Source: Ichthyophis bannanicus (lineage: Eukaryota > Chordata > Amphibia > Gymnophiona > Ichthyophiidae). Taken from it: DNA of 64,000 nucleotides. The DNA lies in NCBI GenBank assembly GCA_033557465.1, contig JAWIIG010000039.1:62001-126000 (forward strand), given 5' to 3'. The notes under the pieces were generated by a model that searched no databases, was not told the DNA's origin, and saw only the letters and a program-made list of their open reading frames with translations. This document shows, piece after piece, positions 40,900-51,663 of this stretch (position 1 is the first letter of the stretch; every line of letters begins with the position of its first letter). Both the position numbers and the translations under genes were made by a program.

Positions 40900-42701
40900 C
40901 AGCTTAGCGAGATCCTTAACCAAGGAACCTTCTCCTCCTCAGTCAGACCAAATCCAACCCTGGCACTATGCCGACTACCTCCAATCCAAAATCCTCAAAT
41001 TAAACATCGCACCAGGACCCACACCTAGCCATATCCCTCGTCTACAGCAACTGCTTACCGAATTCACACCTCCATCAGAGAAAAACATCGAAGATCTCAT
41101 CACTGTCATCAACACCACTATAGCACCAAACGACCCTTGCCCTGTGTATTTGATCAGAGCGATGCGCACCAAGCTCAGTCCAATTCTAGCCAGCATCATG
41201 AGACTCTCATTCTCAACCGGTAAATTTCCATCCTCTCTCAAAATTCCATACGCCCGCTCCTGAAAAATAACAGACTAGATCGGACAAAAACAGACTCATA
41301 CCGTCCGATCTCGAGTATTCCTCTTCTAGCCAAATTAATTGAGAAGGTTGTTCAAAGACAAATCCAACATCACATCGCTTCATCAGCCCCACTAGATCCC
41401 TGCCAGCATGGGTTTCGAGATTCCCATGGAGTTGAGACATTACTCGTCACACTAACCAACAACTTGAGCAGAGGAATAGATAACATCGAAAACGGATTTG
41501 CTCTTATCTTCCTTGACATTGCTGTCGCTTTCGATTCCGTCAACCACGACCAGCTCCTTACACATCTTCTGGAGAAGGGGATCGTGTGGGCCTGGCCTGG
41601 GAATGGTGTAAATCCTATCTAGCTGACCGATGGCAACATATACGAATGGGATCCGCAACATCTGAACCATTCCAGCAAAAACAGGGGGTACCCCAAGGCT
41701 CATCGCTGTCCGCGCTACTCTTTAATGTGTACATGCAGCCCATTTGCGAGATCATCCGCTCATTCAACATATCCAGCCTGATATACGCAGACAACGTTCT
41801 GCTCTTCGCCCCAATCAAAGTTCTACAGCCTGATTTTACCGCCCTTGTAGATTGTTTCAATGCAATCACTGACTGGCTTCAAGCGCAGAACCTCTGCATT
41901 AACTTCAAGAAAACGGAGGTCCTATTCATTACAAAGAACAAAGGGGCTTGTTTACAAAGCTGCGGTAGCGGTTCGCGATCGTTATCGGAGTCGCGACCCC
42001 ATTGATTTCAATGGGGCCGCGGCTCCGATAACAACCGTGAACCGCTACCGCAGCTTTGTAAACAAGCCCCAAAAACTTCTCTCCCCCCACTACCTTGAAG
42101 GTAAGAGATGCAGAACTCCCAAGCAAACCTGTGATACGCTATTTGGGTGTGATGCTGGACCAACACCTTGACTTCAAAGAACACAAAGAACACTACCAGG
42201 ATTATATACAATAAAATCAGGACTCTATGGCACATAAAACCCATGTTAGCTCCCGACGACTTCAGAACTATTTTCCAGGCACTGGTAACCCCACATTTTG
42301 ATTATGCAAACGTCATTCTGCATGGCCTTCCCAAGAGCACCCTCAACCCTTTGCCACTTGCAATGAACGCAGCCGCACGCATGCTCTATAGTCTATCCAG
42401 AAGAACCCACATCACACCCATCCTAAAGGACCTTCACTGGTTATCATTAAACTGCAGACTCACATACAAGGTATTACTCATCACATTCAAAGCCCTTAAC
42501 ATGATATCCCCCTCATCCCTTACAGCCCTCCTCATCCCAACCCCAAACAGGTCGAGGTGGTCAGTAGCCGCCAACACACTGATCATCCCGATTGAGTCCA
42601 CTAAATGCACACAAGCAACCAGGAACAGGGCATTTGCCTTCTATGCCCCAAAGTGTTGGAACAACCTCCCTCCAAGCATCAGATCAATCAGAGATCTCAC
42701 G
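40900..42701 (+). pseudogene. L2-A ORF2, reverse transcriptase
   Basis: Blocks in several frames: RPISSIPLLAKLIEKVV-like (41300-41350), DPCQHGFRDSHGVETLLV (41395-41450), LIFLDIAVAFDSVNHDQLL (41505-41560), GVPQGSSLSALLFNVYM (41685-41735), LIYADNVLLFAP (41778-41815; the second catalytic Asp is replaced by Asn, YADN instead of YADD), then LCINFKKTEVLFITKN cut by a MITE. It resumes with the thumb and C-terminus at 42168-42700 (RTLWHIKPMLAPDDFRTIF, HFDYANVILHGLPKSTL). Confidence 0.82.
41943..42070. mobile_element. 128-bp palindromic MITE (foldback element)
   Basis: It begins GGGGCTTGTTTACAAAGC and ends with the reverse complement GCTTTGTAAACAAGCCCC. The two arms are complementary over nearly the whole length, meeting near CCCATTGATTTCAATGGG. 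It splits the L2-A codons between TKN and NFSPP. Flanking A runs (AAA left, AAAAA right) are consistent with a 3-base AAA duplication, but the run makes this ambiguous. No transposase is present, so it is non-autonomous and its superfamily cannot be named. Confidence 0.85.
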
Positions 42702-43458
42702 CAAGGCTTGCCAAAGAAAACTATAAATATTCTGCAATTGGCACAAAATGTTGCTGCCAGAATCATTATGCAAAAAGGCCTTTCTGAGCACATCACACCT
42801 GTACTAATTGAGCTACATTGGCTCCCCATTGCCGCCCGCATTCAATACAAAATGTTAGTCACTACATTCAAACTCATTCATAACTTAGCACCCTCACACC
42901 TCAACAGCCTAATCTCCAATCTACCCAACAACAGGAGTAGAAGAACAGTAAACCTCAATACCCTCTGTCCCCCAAAGTGCATCAGAAATGTTAATGCATG
43001 TACAAGTAAAAGAGCATTCTCACTTATAGCTCCACTACTCTGGAACCGGCTGCCATGCGAACTACGTGCAAACTGTGACTTGAAAGACCTCAGAAAAAAA
43101 CTTAAGACGCACCTCTTGCAATCGCATTACAATGTAACCTAGACACTGTACCCCACTACCACTGTATCCCACCACCAATTGTCTACCATGCGTGGGAAGC
43201 TACTGTACCCCATGTAACCTCACAACGAGAAATGCATTCAGTTTATGTGTAAATATGTACATAATATATCCTGTGTGAAGTGTTTCCCATCGATCAACTG
43301 TAATCTGTAACCCTATGATTGCTGTGTACTATCCCTCTCTCCCAATCACAATGTATATCCTTCTAATTCCTGGCCGGTACAGCCACTCTTACCATGTATA
43401 GCAACCGCTGCTGATTGCTGGAAGCAGCGGGATACAAATGTACACTAAATAAATAAAT
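42702..43458 (+). mobile_element. L2-B LINE 3' fragment in the L2-A RT C-terminus
   Basis: GLPKKTINILQLAQNVAARI, LSEHITPVLIELHWLPI, CTSKRAFSLIAPLLWNRLP and LKDLRKKLKTHLLQSHYNVT, then a 3' UTR ending GCGGGATACAAATGTACAC plus (AAAT)n. L2-A reads RDLTQ before it and FRKALKHHLF after it, so the limits are codon-exact. Confidence 0.88.
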
Positions 43459-43935
43459 TCAGGAAAGCCCTCAAGCACCACCTGTTCCTCCTATACTTTT
43501 CACAGCCAAACGCAACCCATCCACACCCCACACCCCAACTCACTCTCTCAACGCCCAATACCTTGCAAACCGAATAATACCAACCAAGCAATACCAACTA
43601 AGCAACAGAACCATACCACACAGTACTTTGCGTGTGAGATTCTGATCATTAATGTAATAATCAAGAATGTCGATATGATAATGTAACACTCGAAGACCCA
43701 GCTTTAGCCATTTAGTCAAGCCTATCATAGAACTTGTAAATAGTTACTCTGTTACAACTGTGTTAGTTGATGTGTAAATAGTTCACCCAGTTACAATTCC
43801 AAGTTTTTGATCCTGTTCGATGTAGCACTAGGCATTTCATTATCTCTTGCAAGAATTGTTCACTGTAAACTGCACTGATAATGAAAAGCGCGGTATAAAC
43901 AAGCTTTAAATAAATAAAAATAAATAAATAAATAT
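43459..43935 (+). mobile_element. L2-A 3' end
   Basis: FRKALKHHLFLLYFSQP, then a 3' UTR with GTAACACTCGAAGACCC and a tail AACTGCACTGATAATGAAAA, GCGGTATAAAC and (AAAT)n. The tail is related to the 3' ends of SINE subtype 2. Confidence 0.82.
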
Positions 43936-44314
43936 GGTCTCCAAAACTGAACACAGTATTCCAGGTGAGGCCTCACCAGTGACTTGTACAGTGGCATAAG
44001 TACCTCTTCCTTTCTGCTGGTAATTCCTTTGTATGCAGCCCAACATCCTTCTGGCTTTTGCCACCACCTTGTTGCACTGTTTTGCCACCTTGAGATCTTC
44101 AGAAATAATCACACCAAGGTCTATATAGTGATCCGTGCACACCAACCTCTCGCACCCTAACGCATACATTTCCCTTGGATTTCTGCTACTCAAGTGCATG
44201 ACTCTACACTTCTTTGCATTAAATCGTAATTGCCAAGCATTAGACCATTCTTCCAGCTTTTGTAGATCTTTCCTCATGTTAACCACTCCCTCGGGGGAGT
44301 CCACTCTGCTGCAA
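43936..44314 (-). pseudogene. CR1-B ORF2, post-catalytic RT piece
   Basis: The minus strand reads [53 protein letters not shown] and [13 protein letters not shown], the CR1 region between the catalytic ADD motif and the thumb. It ends where a CR1-A tail is inserted. Confidence 0.85.
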
Positions 44315-44735
44315 ACATAAGAACATAAGATATGCCATACTGGACCAGACCAAGGTCCATCAAGCCCAGTATCCTGTTTCCAACAGTAGCCAATCTAGGT
44401 CATACGTACCTAGCAGTTTCCCCAAAAGACACAGGATCCACGCTGCTTGTACTGGGTCAAACATTGATATCCTGGGTCCCTTCTTAATCATGGTTTATGG
44501 ACCTTTCCTCCAGGAACTTATCCAAACCTTTTTTAAACCCAGCTACACTAACAGCCTTTACTACATCCTCCGGTAACAAATTCCAGAGTTTGATTACACG
44601 TTGAGTGAAAAAATATATTTCTTTCATTAGTCTTAAATAGTTTACCTTGTAGCTTCATTGCATGTCCCCTAGTCTTTCTATATTCTGATAACGTAAACAA
44701 TCGATCTACAATTACCCATTCCACTCCAAATTTTT
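44315..44735 (-). mobile_element. CR1-A 3' end inserted in CR1-B
   Basis: RKTRGHAMKLQGKLFKTN-type codons and the CR1-A 3' UTR ending AACATAAGAACATAAG on the plus strand. Host CR1-B reads on either side at an AAA, giving a possible 3-base duplication. Confidence 0.88.
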
Positions 44736-44870
44736 GTCTCATCTGCAAAAAGACAGACTTTTCTGTTCAGTCCTTCAGCAATATCGCTCACAAATACATT
44801 GAACAGTACTGGGCCTAGGACCGATCCCTGAGGCACCCCGCTAATCACCTTCCCTTCATCTGATTGAGCT
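44736..44870 (-). pseudogene. CR1-B RT catalytic segment
   Basis: On the minus strand the DNA codes GVPQGSVLGPVLFNVFVSDI and a FCRDETKIW-like ADD region; the short piece joins 44314 to 46434. Confidence 0.7.
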
Positions 44871-46433
44871 TGTGATAAGGAAGCTTATCATAGCTCAGGT
44901 AGGAGCTATAGAAAAGATGATGTGACTCTGAACAAGCAACCTGTCAGTTCTGGTAGAATTGAGAAAACAGAGTTTTCACATAAAAGACTACCAGTCCCAG
45001 AATGCACCAGCTTTCCAGCAGCCATGAGAGGGGCTGAAGTGAGAGAATGTGTGTGCAATCAAGAGAGCTATGAGGTAATCCCTAAGCACTCATCTCAAAG
45101 GGCAGGGCTTGATTCAACACAGCTGCGCTGTGTTAGGGAGCAGCACACATTGGGAAAGAATAAGAATAGAGATTATTCTTCAGGAAACAGTTTCAGCAAC
45201 AGTTTCAAGAACAGCTTCAGGAAGAGATACAGAGGGGAGAGCTTCAGCAACGGCTACAAGCACCAGTATCACCTGGAGAAACAGAAGCCAAGCCAAGCAG
45301 ATAGAGAGAGAAGGAAACTCTCTGGAAGGAAGAGAAGAAAGGCCATTGGAAGGTCTGGGAGATTCCAAGGCAGTACTCATACTGGGAGGTATTCCAAAGG
45401 CCAGCAGAGTCCATTGGACTGGATTCAGCCAGAGGAATGGAGTGGCAGAGATAGGAATCACCAGTGGCTACCTGGAAGAGAGAAGACTGCATGTGGAAGG
45501 GACTTTCAGACCAAGGCCAGAAGGTATGTGAGAGAAGATCCAGTGTCCAGGGATCAAGATTGGAAGGCTGGACATCAGAATTGGATTACATATTGGCCAG
45601 GCTATACAGAGAGGAATAATGATAGCAGGAGAGGCTCAGGTATGAACACTGATCCAGACCCTATCTATAATAAAGAATGGCAGCAAGGGAATAAGCATTC
45701 TCATGATAGTGCCTTAATGAAAGACTCATCTGTGCCAATGTATGATATTGACCCTATGATTGTTGATGCAGGGGGAAATGCAGCAGATGAAACTATTTAC
45801 ATGGACTGTTCTTTATATAAATGCTATTGCTAGTTTTCTATGAGCAAACACATCAGCCATCACAAAGAAACCTAACTTTGTTCTTTATTTCCACTGCAAA
45901 CAGCTCTTAAAGCAGGATTTGGGCTCACACAGTAGCAGCCAGCCAGCTAAAGGCTTTCAGCTGGTCCATGGATAGTAATTAGGGCTGCACCTGATTGTGT
46001 GTGTGAGCAAGGGAGAATCACTGCTGAGATCAGCGTGGAAAATAAGCAGAAGTTAACCTAACCAGCAAAGTTTATTCTTTTCGTTGTGCCTTTGTATTTG
46101 GTAATTATTTGCTAAGAAAACATTAGCTAATTGCCTGACAAGCTGAAGGTTGTTTTCTGGTTTACTTTGTGACTTTTTGTTATCCCTTTAAACACTGCAA
46201 GCAAGTAACCTCATTTATAGTGCTATCAAGCATACATGTGCTGGGTAAATTAAACCCCATCAATAAAAGAAGTATTTTATTGATCTTACCACTTGGTTTC
46301 ACAACTCAAATTATTGTCATCAGCTGTGTTTGGGAGTGAATGAACTACAATACCCACAATACTTTGCAAGAATCATATGAATATATGCATCGTCAAGATT
46401 GTGTAAGTTCTCACCCTAGGCAGCCGTCTGACA
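44871..46433 (+). mobile_element. Solo LTR-2: 1.56-kb TG...CA element with an internal open frame
   Basis: It starts TGTGATAAGG, ends CCGTCTGACA and is flanked by the 4-base duplication AGCT (44867-44870, 46434-46437). A TATA box (TTTATATAAATG, about 45810) and AATAAA (46262) lie in the order expected of U3, R and U5. Same family as LTR-1 (10658-12239) but diverged and inserted independently, here in CR1-B. The first 24 bases form a small hairpin (GATAAG/CTTATC). No proviral interior is present. Confidence 0.8.
44922..45833 (+). other. Open frame in solo LTR-2, basic protein of unknown function
   Basis: 303 codons from ATG to a stop just after the TATA box. Unrecognised family. Blocks shared with LTR-1: YEVIPKHSSQRAG, the GRKRRKAIGRS basic cluster, GRYSKGQQSPLDW, RYVREDPVSRDQDW, NWITYWPGY, GMNTD and the SSVPMYDIDPMIV tail. 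The first 50 residues are not in frame in LTR-1. Composition is rich in Arg, Ser, Gln and Asn. In the 23-codon block around the Trp motif the two copies differ at three synonymous and three non-synonymous codons, which hints only weakly at protein-level constraint. Position in U3 recalls accessory frames found in LTRs of some retroviruses; function cannot be inferred. Confidence 0.45.
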
Positions 46434-48327
46434 AGCTCCATTTACCATCACCTTCTGTCGTCTGTCAGTCAACCAATTTCTAATCCAATTTACCATCTTG
46501 GGATCCGTCCCGAAGCTACTGAGTTTATTGATAAGCCTACAATGAGGAACAGTATCAAAGGCTTTGCTGAAATCCAAGTAGATGACATCCATCGCATGCC
46601 CCTGATCCAGTTCCCTGGTCACCCAGTCAAAGAACTCAGATTTGTTTGGCAGGATCGTCTTTCGGTAAAACCATGTTGCCTCGGGTCTTGCATCCTGTTG
46701 GTTTTGAGAAAGTTCACTATTCGCTCTTTCAGGAGTGTCTCCATTACTTTTCCTGCCACCGAAGAAACTTCTTCCCTGTCACCACTTTTGTGCAGAGGTA
46801 CGACATCAGCCATTCTCCAGTCCTGAGGAACCTCTCCAGTTTCCAAGGATCTGTTGAAAACATCCTTTAACGGCCCTGCAAGAACCTTTCTGAGCTCTTT
46901 CAGTATCCTGGGATGTATCCCATCAGGTCCCATAGCCTTGTCCACTTTCAGTTTTGCAAGTTGTTTTAACACTTCATGTTCTGTGAATGGTGTGGTATCT
47001 ACTTCATTCCCATTTTTATATTTGGGAGTCACATGAGGTCCTTCTCCAGGACTTTCTTTAGCAAAAACAGAGCAGAAGTATTCATTTAGCAATTTTGCTT
47101 TTTCAATGCCACTTTCCACGAGTCCATTCGCAGCACTTCTGAGTCCTGAAATTCCACCTCTGATCTTCTTCCTTTCCCGAATATACCTGAAGAAAGTTTT
47201 GTCGCCACCCTTAACATCTTTAGCCATCTTTTCCTCTGCCTTTGATTTTGCTATTCTTATTTCTCTTTTTGTCTCTGAGTTTGATCCTGTATTCATTTCT
47301 GTTTTCCTCTCTTTGCAAGCTTTTGAATTTTGTGAAAGCTGTGTTTTTTGCCTTTATTTGAGCAGCCACTTCTTTGGAAAACCAAACATGTTTTCTTCGC
47401 CTCTTGTTTACTTTTCTTACATATTTATCTGTTGCCTCTTTTATTGCCACCTTTAGTTTAGCCCATTGCAATTCCACTTCCCTTATCTCCATCCACCCTG
47501 TCAGCTCCTCCTTTAGGTACTCGGCCATTTTATTGAAGTTGGTGTTTTTGAAGTTTAGGACTTTGAGCTTGCTATGATTGGCCTGTACCATGGCTTTTAT
47601 CTCAAACCACACCGTGTGATGATCGCTGCTGCTCACAGGGGCACTCACGCAGACATTCGACACGCTATCACCGTTGGTGAGCACTAAATCCAGTGTTGAG
47701 CTTTCCCTGGTTGGTTCCATCACCATTTGTCTAAGTAATGCATCTTGGACAGCATCCACAATTTTTTTGCTTCTTTCCAGATTTGCAGGAGTAATCCAAT
47801 CCACATCCGGTAGATTAAAGTCACCCAATATTATCACTTACCCCTTTGGGGCTATCTTGGCAATATCTATAATCAGTTCGTTATCTATCTCTTCAATTTG
47901 TGTCGGAGGTCTGTAGAGTACAGCAGTATGGATGACAGTGCCATCTCCTCTTTCCAACACAATCCAGAGCGCTGCTTCTTTTCCCCATGCATTTCATTAG
48001 CTTTAATATTGCCTCTTCCATTTTCTCTGTCTCTTCTGAATAGATTATAGCCAGCTATGGCTATATCCCAATCATGTGATTCATTAAACCATGTTTCTGT
48101 AATGGCCACAATGTCCAAATCCATTTCCACCATTAGGGCTTCCAGGTCCGGAACTTTGTTGGCTAAGCTTTGAGCATTTGTGCTCATTGCTTTCCAGCAT
48201 TTAACTGGCTTGTGTGTATTTTGCATTGATTTTGTTCTGCCTACATCTTCCCACTTGTTTTTGATGTGTGGTTTAAAAGTGTGGCTGTTTCTGATTTTAA
48301 TCTGCTTTTGCAGGGGGTGACGTCCAA
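46434..48327 (-). pseudogene. CR1-B ORF2, endonuclease and N-terminal RT
   Basis: Endonuclease: STNAQSLANKVPDLEALMVE, DIVAITETWFNES (47885-48300), then ILGDFNLPDVDW, LDLVLTNGD and SSDHHTVWFE (47220-47837), with catalytic Asp, Asn and His motifs present. RT: LNEYFCSVFAKESPG, LKVDKAMGPDGIHPRIL, DWRMADVVPLHKSGDREE, RQHGFTERRSCQTNLS (46619-47296) and AMDVIYLDFSKAFDTVPH (46416-46622). A frameshift near 46619 and stops near 47840 and 47300 break the gene. It continues at 44870 beyond solo LTR-2. Confidence 0.88.
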
Positions 48328-48672
48328 CATAAGAACATAAGAACATAAGAACATAAGATATGCCATACTGGGTCAGACCAAGGTCCATCAAGCCCAGTAT
48401 TCTGTTTCCAACAGTGGCCAATCTAGGTCATATGTACCTAGCAGTTTCCCCAAGGGACACAGGTTCCACAATGCTTGTATTGGTTCAAGCATTGATATCC
48501 TGGGTCCCTTCTTAATAATGGCTTATGGACCTTTCCTCCAGGAACTTGTCCAAACCTTTTTTAAACCCAGCTACACTAACAGCCTTTACTACATCCTCCG
48601 GTAACAAATTCCAGAGTTTGATTACACGTTGAGTGAAAAAAATATTTTCTCTTGTTGTTGTTGTTGTTGTTG

Positions 48673-49656
48673 TTAAGTGCCGTCGAGTCGGAGTCGACTC
48701 ATGGCGACCCTCTGGATAGCTATCCTAAATTGTGTTCGGTCTTCAGTCAGGCGGCTCATTGATGACAGACTGGTACCCGTAGCTGCTGTTATTGTAGCGA
48801 TCCATCTCATTGCTGGCCTTCCTCTTTTGCGTTGACCTTCTATCTTGCCAAGCATGATGTCTTTTTCTAATGATCTCTCTCTTCGCATGATGTGTCCGAA
48901 GTATGAAAGTCGAAGTCTTGTCATCTGAGCTTCTAAAGAAAGCTTAGGTTTGATCTCCTCTAGTACCGACTGGTTTGTTCTTTGGGCAGTCCATGGTATA
49001 CACAGTATTCGCCGCCAGCACCATAATTCAAAGGCATCAATTTTCTTCCTGTCTGTCTTTTTCACTGTCCAGCTTTCACATCCATATGATGTTATTGAAA
49101 ATACCATGGCTTGAACAAGTCGAATCTTTGTATGGAGAGACACATCTCTGCTCTTGAGAATCTTATCTAGGTCTTTCATAGCCATTCTGCCAAGAGCAAT
49201 GCGTCGTCTGATTTCTTGACTGCTTGTTGCTTCTTTATTGATAGTTGATCCAAGTAGGTTAAAGTTGTTCACAATTTCAATTTCTTCTCCTTCAACGATG
49301 AACCTGTTGATTATGCCAGTTGTCATGATCTTTGTCTTCTTTACATTAAGGTGCAGGCCCATTTTGAGACTATGTTCTTTGATTGTGAGAAGCAAATGTT
49401 TCAGATCATCTTCGCTTTCAGCCAGTAATGTGGTATCATCAGCATAGCGAAGGTTGTTGATGAGTCTTCCACCAATCTTCACACCTCTGTTGTCTTCATA
49501 CAGTCCTGCTTCTCTGATGATTTGTTCTGCATATAAATTAAACAGGTAGGGGGAAAGTATGCAGCCTTGTCTTACACCTTTGCTTATTTTAAACCATTCT
49601 GTTTCTCCTTGTTCCGTTCGAACTGTTGCTTCTTGATCAATGTACAGATTACGCAA
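48673..49656 (-). pseudogene. BovB reverse transcriptase, C-terminal half
   Basis: A 327-codon open frame. It begins RNLYIDQEATVRTEQGE and contains KGVRQGCILSPYLFNLYAEQ, LRYADDTTLLAE (catalytic Asp pair), LHLNVKKTKIMTTG, FNLLGSTINKEA, YGCESWTVKKTDRKKIDAFE, LWCWRRILCIPWTAQRTNQS and YFGHIMRRERSLEKDIM, the order and spacing of BovB/RTE proteins. It is fully open to the stop at 48673. It is separated from its N-terminal half (49641-51549) by the inversion, so no full protein can be made. Confidence 0.92.
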
Positions 49657-51549
49657 GAGAACGATCAGGTCTGACTGCTGATGTAGCTGCGCATGAAATG
49701 AGAGTCAGAAGCTGTAAAGATGTCTTACACATTGGAACATGGAACGTACGAAGCATGAACCAAGGGAAGTTGGAGGTGGTCAAGAATGAAATGGAACGTG
49801 TACAACTTGATCTGTTGGGTGTCAGCGAACTGAAATGGACTGGCATCGGGCACTTTGCATCAGATGATCACATGGTCTACTATGCTGGAAATGAAAGACA
49901 AAGAAGAAATGGTGTTGCATTTATAATAAAGAAGAAACTTGCAAGAACTGTAATGAAATACAATGCAGTCAGCGAACGCTTAATCTCTATTCGTCTACGA
50001 GGATTGCCTATCAACACAACTATAATTCAAGTATATGCCCCAACAACAGCTGCAGAAGAGAATGAAATTGAAGAGTTCTATGAACAAGTACAAGCTGAAA
50101 TTGACAGAACATGCAAACAGGATATCCTGATAGTCATGGGTGACTGGAACGCAAAAGTTGGCAACAAAGAAGAAGGCAAAGTAGTTGGAAAATATGGACT
50201 TGGCAACAGAAATGAAGCTGGAGAAAGATTGATAGAATTCTGCAAGACCAATGATCTATTCATCTCAAACACCTTCTTCCAGCAACACAAGCGACGACTG
50301 TACACATGGACTTCACCCAATGGATTGTATAAAAATCAAATTGACTACATCTGTGGAAGTCAACGATGGAAAAGCTCTGTAACATCAACAAAGACAAAAC
50401 CTGGAGCTGACTGTGGTACAGATCATCAACTACTAGTATGCAAACTCAAGCTAAAGTTGAAAAAGAGCAAACCACTCATGAATGCACCAAAATATGACCT
50501 TGAGAATATACCACTGGAATTTAAAGACTGCCTGCAAAATCGATTTGCTGCTTTAGATACAAATGACAGAGCTCCGGAAGAGTTATGGAATGACATCAAG
50601 AAGGTTGTGCTGGAAGAAAGCGAGAAGTCTCTACAAAAGGTTAAAAAGCAAAAACGGCCAAAATGGATGACGGAAGAAACTCTGAAAATTGCCCAGAAAC
50701 GCAGAGAAGCTAAAGCCAAAGGAGAAAGAAAGACAATCGCAGAACTCAACAGAGATTTCCAACGTGCAGCAAGACAGGACAAGGAAAAGTACTACAATGA
50801 CACTTGCAAGGAAATAGAAGCAGAAACTATTAGAGGAAGAACAAGATCGGCTTTCCTAAAGCTGCGAGAGTTAAAGAAAAAGTTCCAGCCTCGAATTGGA
50901 ATGTTACAAGATGCTCAAGGTTCTATGTTGAATGATGCTGAGAAGATCAAGAAAAGGTGGAAGGAATATACAGAGCTTTTATATGATAAAGATCAAGTGG
51001 ACCAACAGCCGTTTCAACCTATACCTTATGATCAGGAACCATTGGTGATGAAAGAAGAAGTTGAAGCAGCATTGAAAGCCTTATCAAAGAACAAAGCACC
51101 AGGCATTGATAGCATTCCCATAGAAGTATTGCAGCAATCTGATGCAGCTGTTACCGTACTTACAAGGCTCTGCCAAGAAATATGGAAGACAACATCATGG
51201 CCAACTGACTGGAAAAGATCTGTGTTTATACCAATACTAAAGAAAGGTGATCCAACTGACTGTGGAAATTATCGCACAATCGCTCTGATCCCACATGCCA
51301 GCAAGATTCTACTGAAGATTATTCAAAAGAGACTACAGCCATACCTAGAACAAGAACTACCTGAAGTGCAAGCAGGGTTCAGGAAAGGGCGAGGAACGAG
51401 AGACATCATTGCGGATGTGAGATGGATCCTTGAAAAGACTAAAGAATACCAAAAGGATATCTATTTGTGCTTTATCGACTATAGCAAGGCTTTTGACTGT
51501 GTAAACCATGAGAAACTCTGGGCCACATTAAGAAGTATGGGTATACCAG
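49641..51549 (+). pseudogene. BovB endonuclease and N-terminal RT half (inverted part)
   Basis: Open for about 640 codons within a longer frame (49626-51665). Endonuclease: IGTWNVRSMNQGKLEVV, LGVSELKWTG, QVYAPTTAAEENEIEEF, VMGDWNAKVGNKEEG, QIDYICGSQRW and GTDHQLLVCK, with catalytic Asn, Glu, Asp and His motifs. RT start: KNKAPGIDSIPIEVLQ, DWKRSVFIPILKKGD, NYRTIALIPHASKILLKI, QAGFRKGRGTRDIIADV and CFIDYSKAFDCVNHEKLWAT (first catalytic Asp). The last in-element residues are GIPD; the codons after 51549 belong to CR1-A. No internal stop is present. Confidence 0.92.
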
Positions 51550-51663
51550 ATTTTCTCTTATTAGTCTTAAATAGTTTACCCTGTAGCTTCATTGCATGTC
51601 CCCTAGTCTTTCTATATTCTGATAAGGTAAACAATCGATCTACCAAGCTTGACCTTCCACATT

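Larger units (their letters stand above)
37107..43935 (+). mobile_element. L2-A: long L2-clade LINE inserted in CR1-B
   Basis: A GC-rich tandem 5' region (37107-37395), a poorly coding stretch (37396-38094, 39401-39780), endonuclease (39811-40800), RT (40900-42700, continuing 43459-43520) and a 3' tail with GCGGTATAAAC and (AAAT)n at 43868-43935. It is interrupted by an AT-rich repeat and L2-B copy (38095-39400), a palindromic MITE (41943-42070) and another L2-B (42702-43458). CR1-B resumes on both sides at 37106 and 43936, which fixes the outer limits. All frames are broken. Confidence 0.75.
48654..51549 (-). mobile_element. BovB/RTE LINE with a 5' inversion (twin priming)
   Basis: It is flanked by the 10-base duplication ATTTTCTCTT (48644-48653, 51550-51559). 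The 3' part (48654 to about 49654) is on the minus strand and ends in GTCGCCATGAGTCGACTC and an (AAC)n tail. The 5' part (about 49655-51549) is on the plus strand. The break falls in the RT just after a GIPD motif, and the two parts together cover endonuclease and RT without loss. That is the signature of twin-primed reverse transcription. At 2.9 kb it is near full length, and both halves remain open, so the insertion is comparatively young. Confidence 0.9.
48328..51663 (-). mobile_element. CR1-A 3' end carrying the BovB insertion
   Basis: The pieces 48328-48653 and 51550-51663 together form an ordinary CR1-A 3' end (ATGTTCTTATG terminus repeated three times at 48330-48355, then the 3' UTR, then RT C-terminal codons). 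It lies between CR1-B ORF1 and ORF2. Confidence 0.85.

Noticed and set aside
41860..42126. Overlapping open frames on both strands
   Set aside because: They are created by the 128-bp palindrome, which reads alike on both strands.
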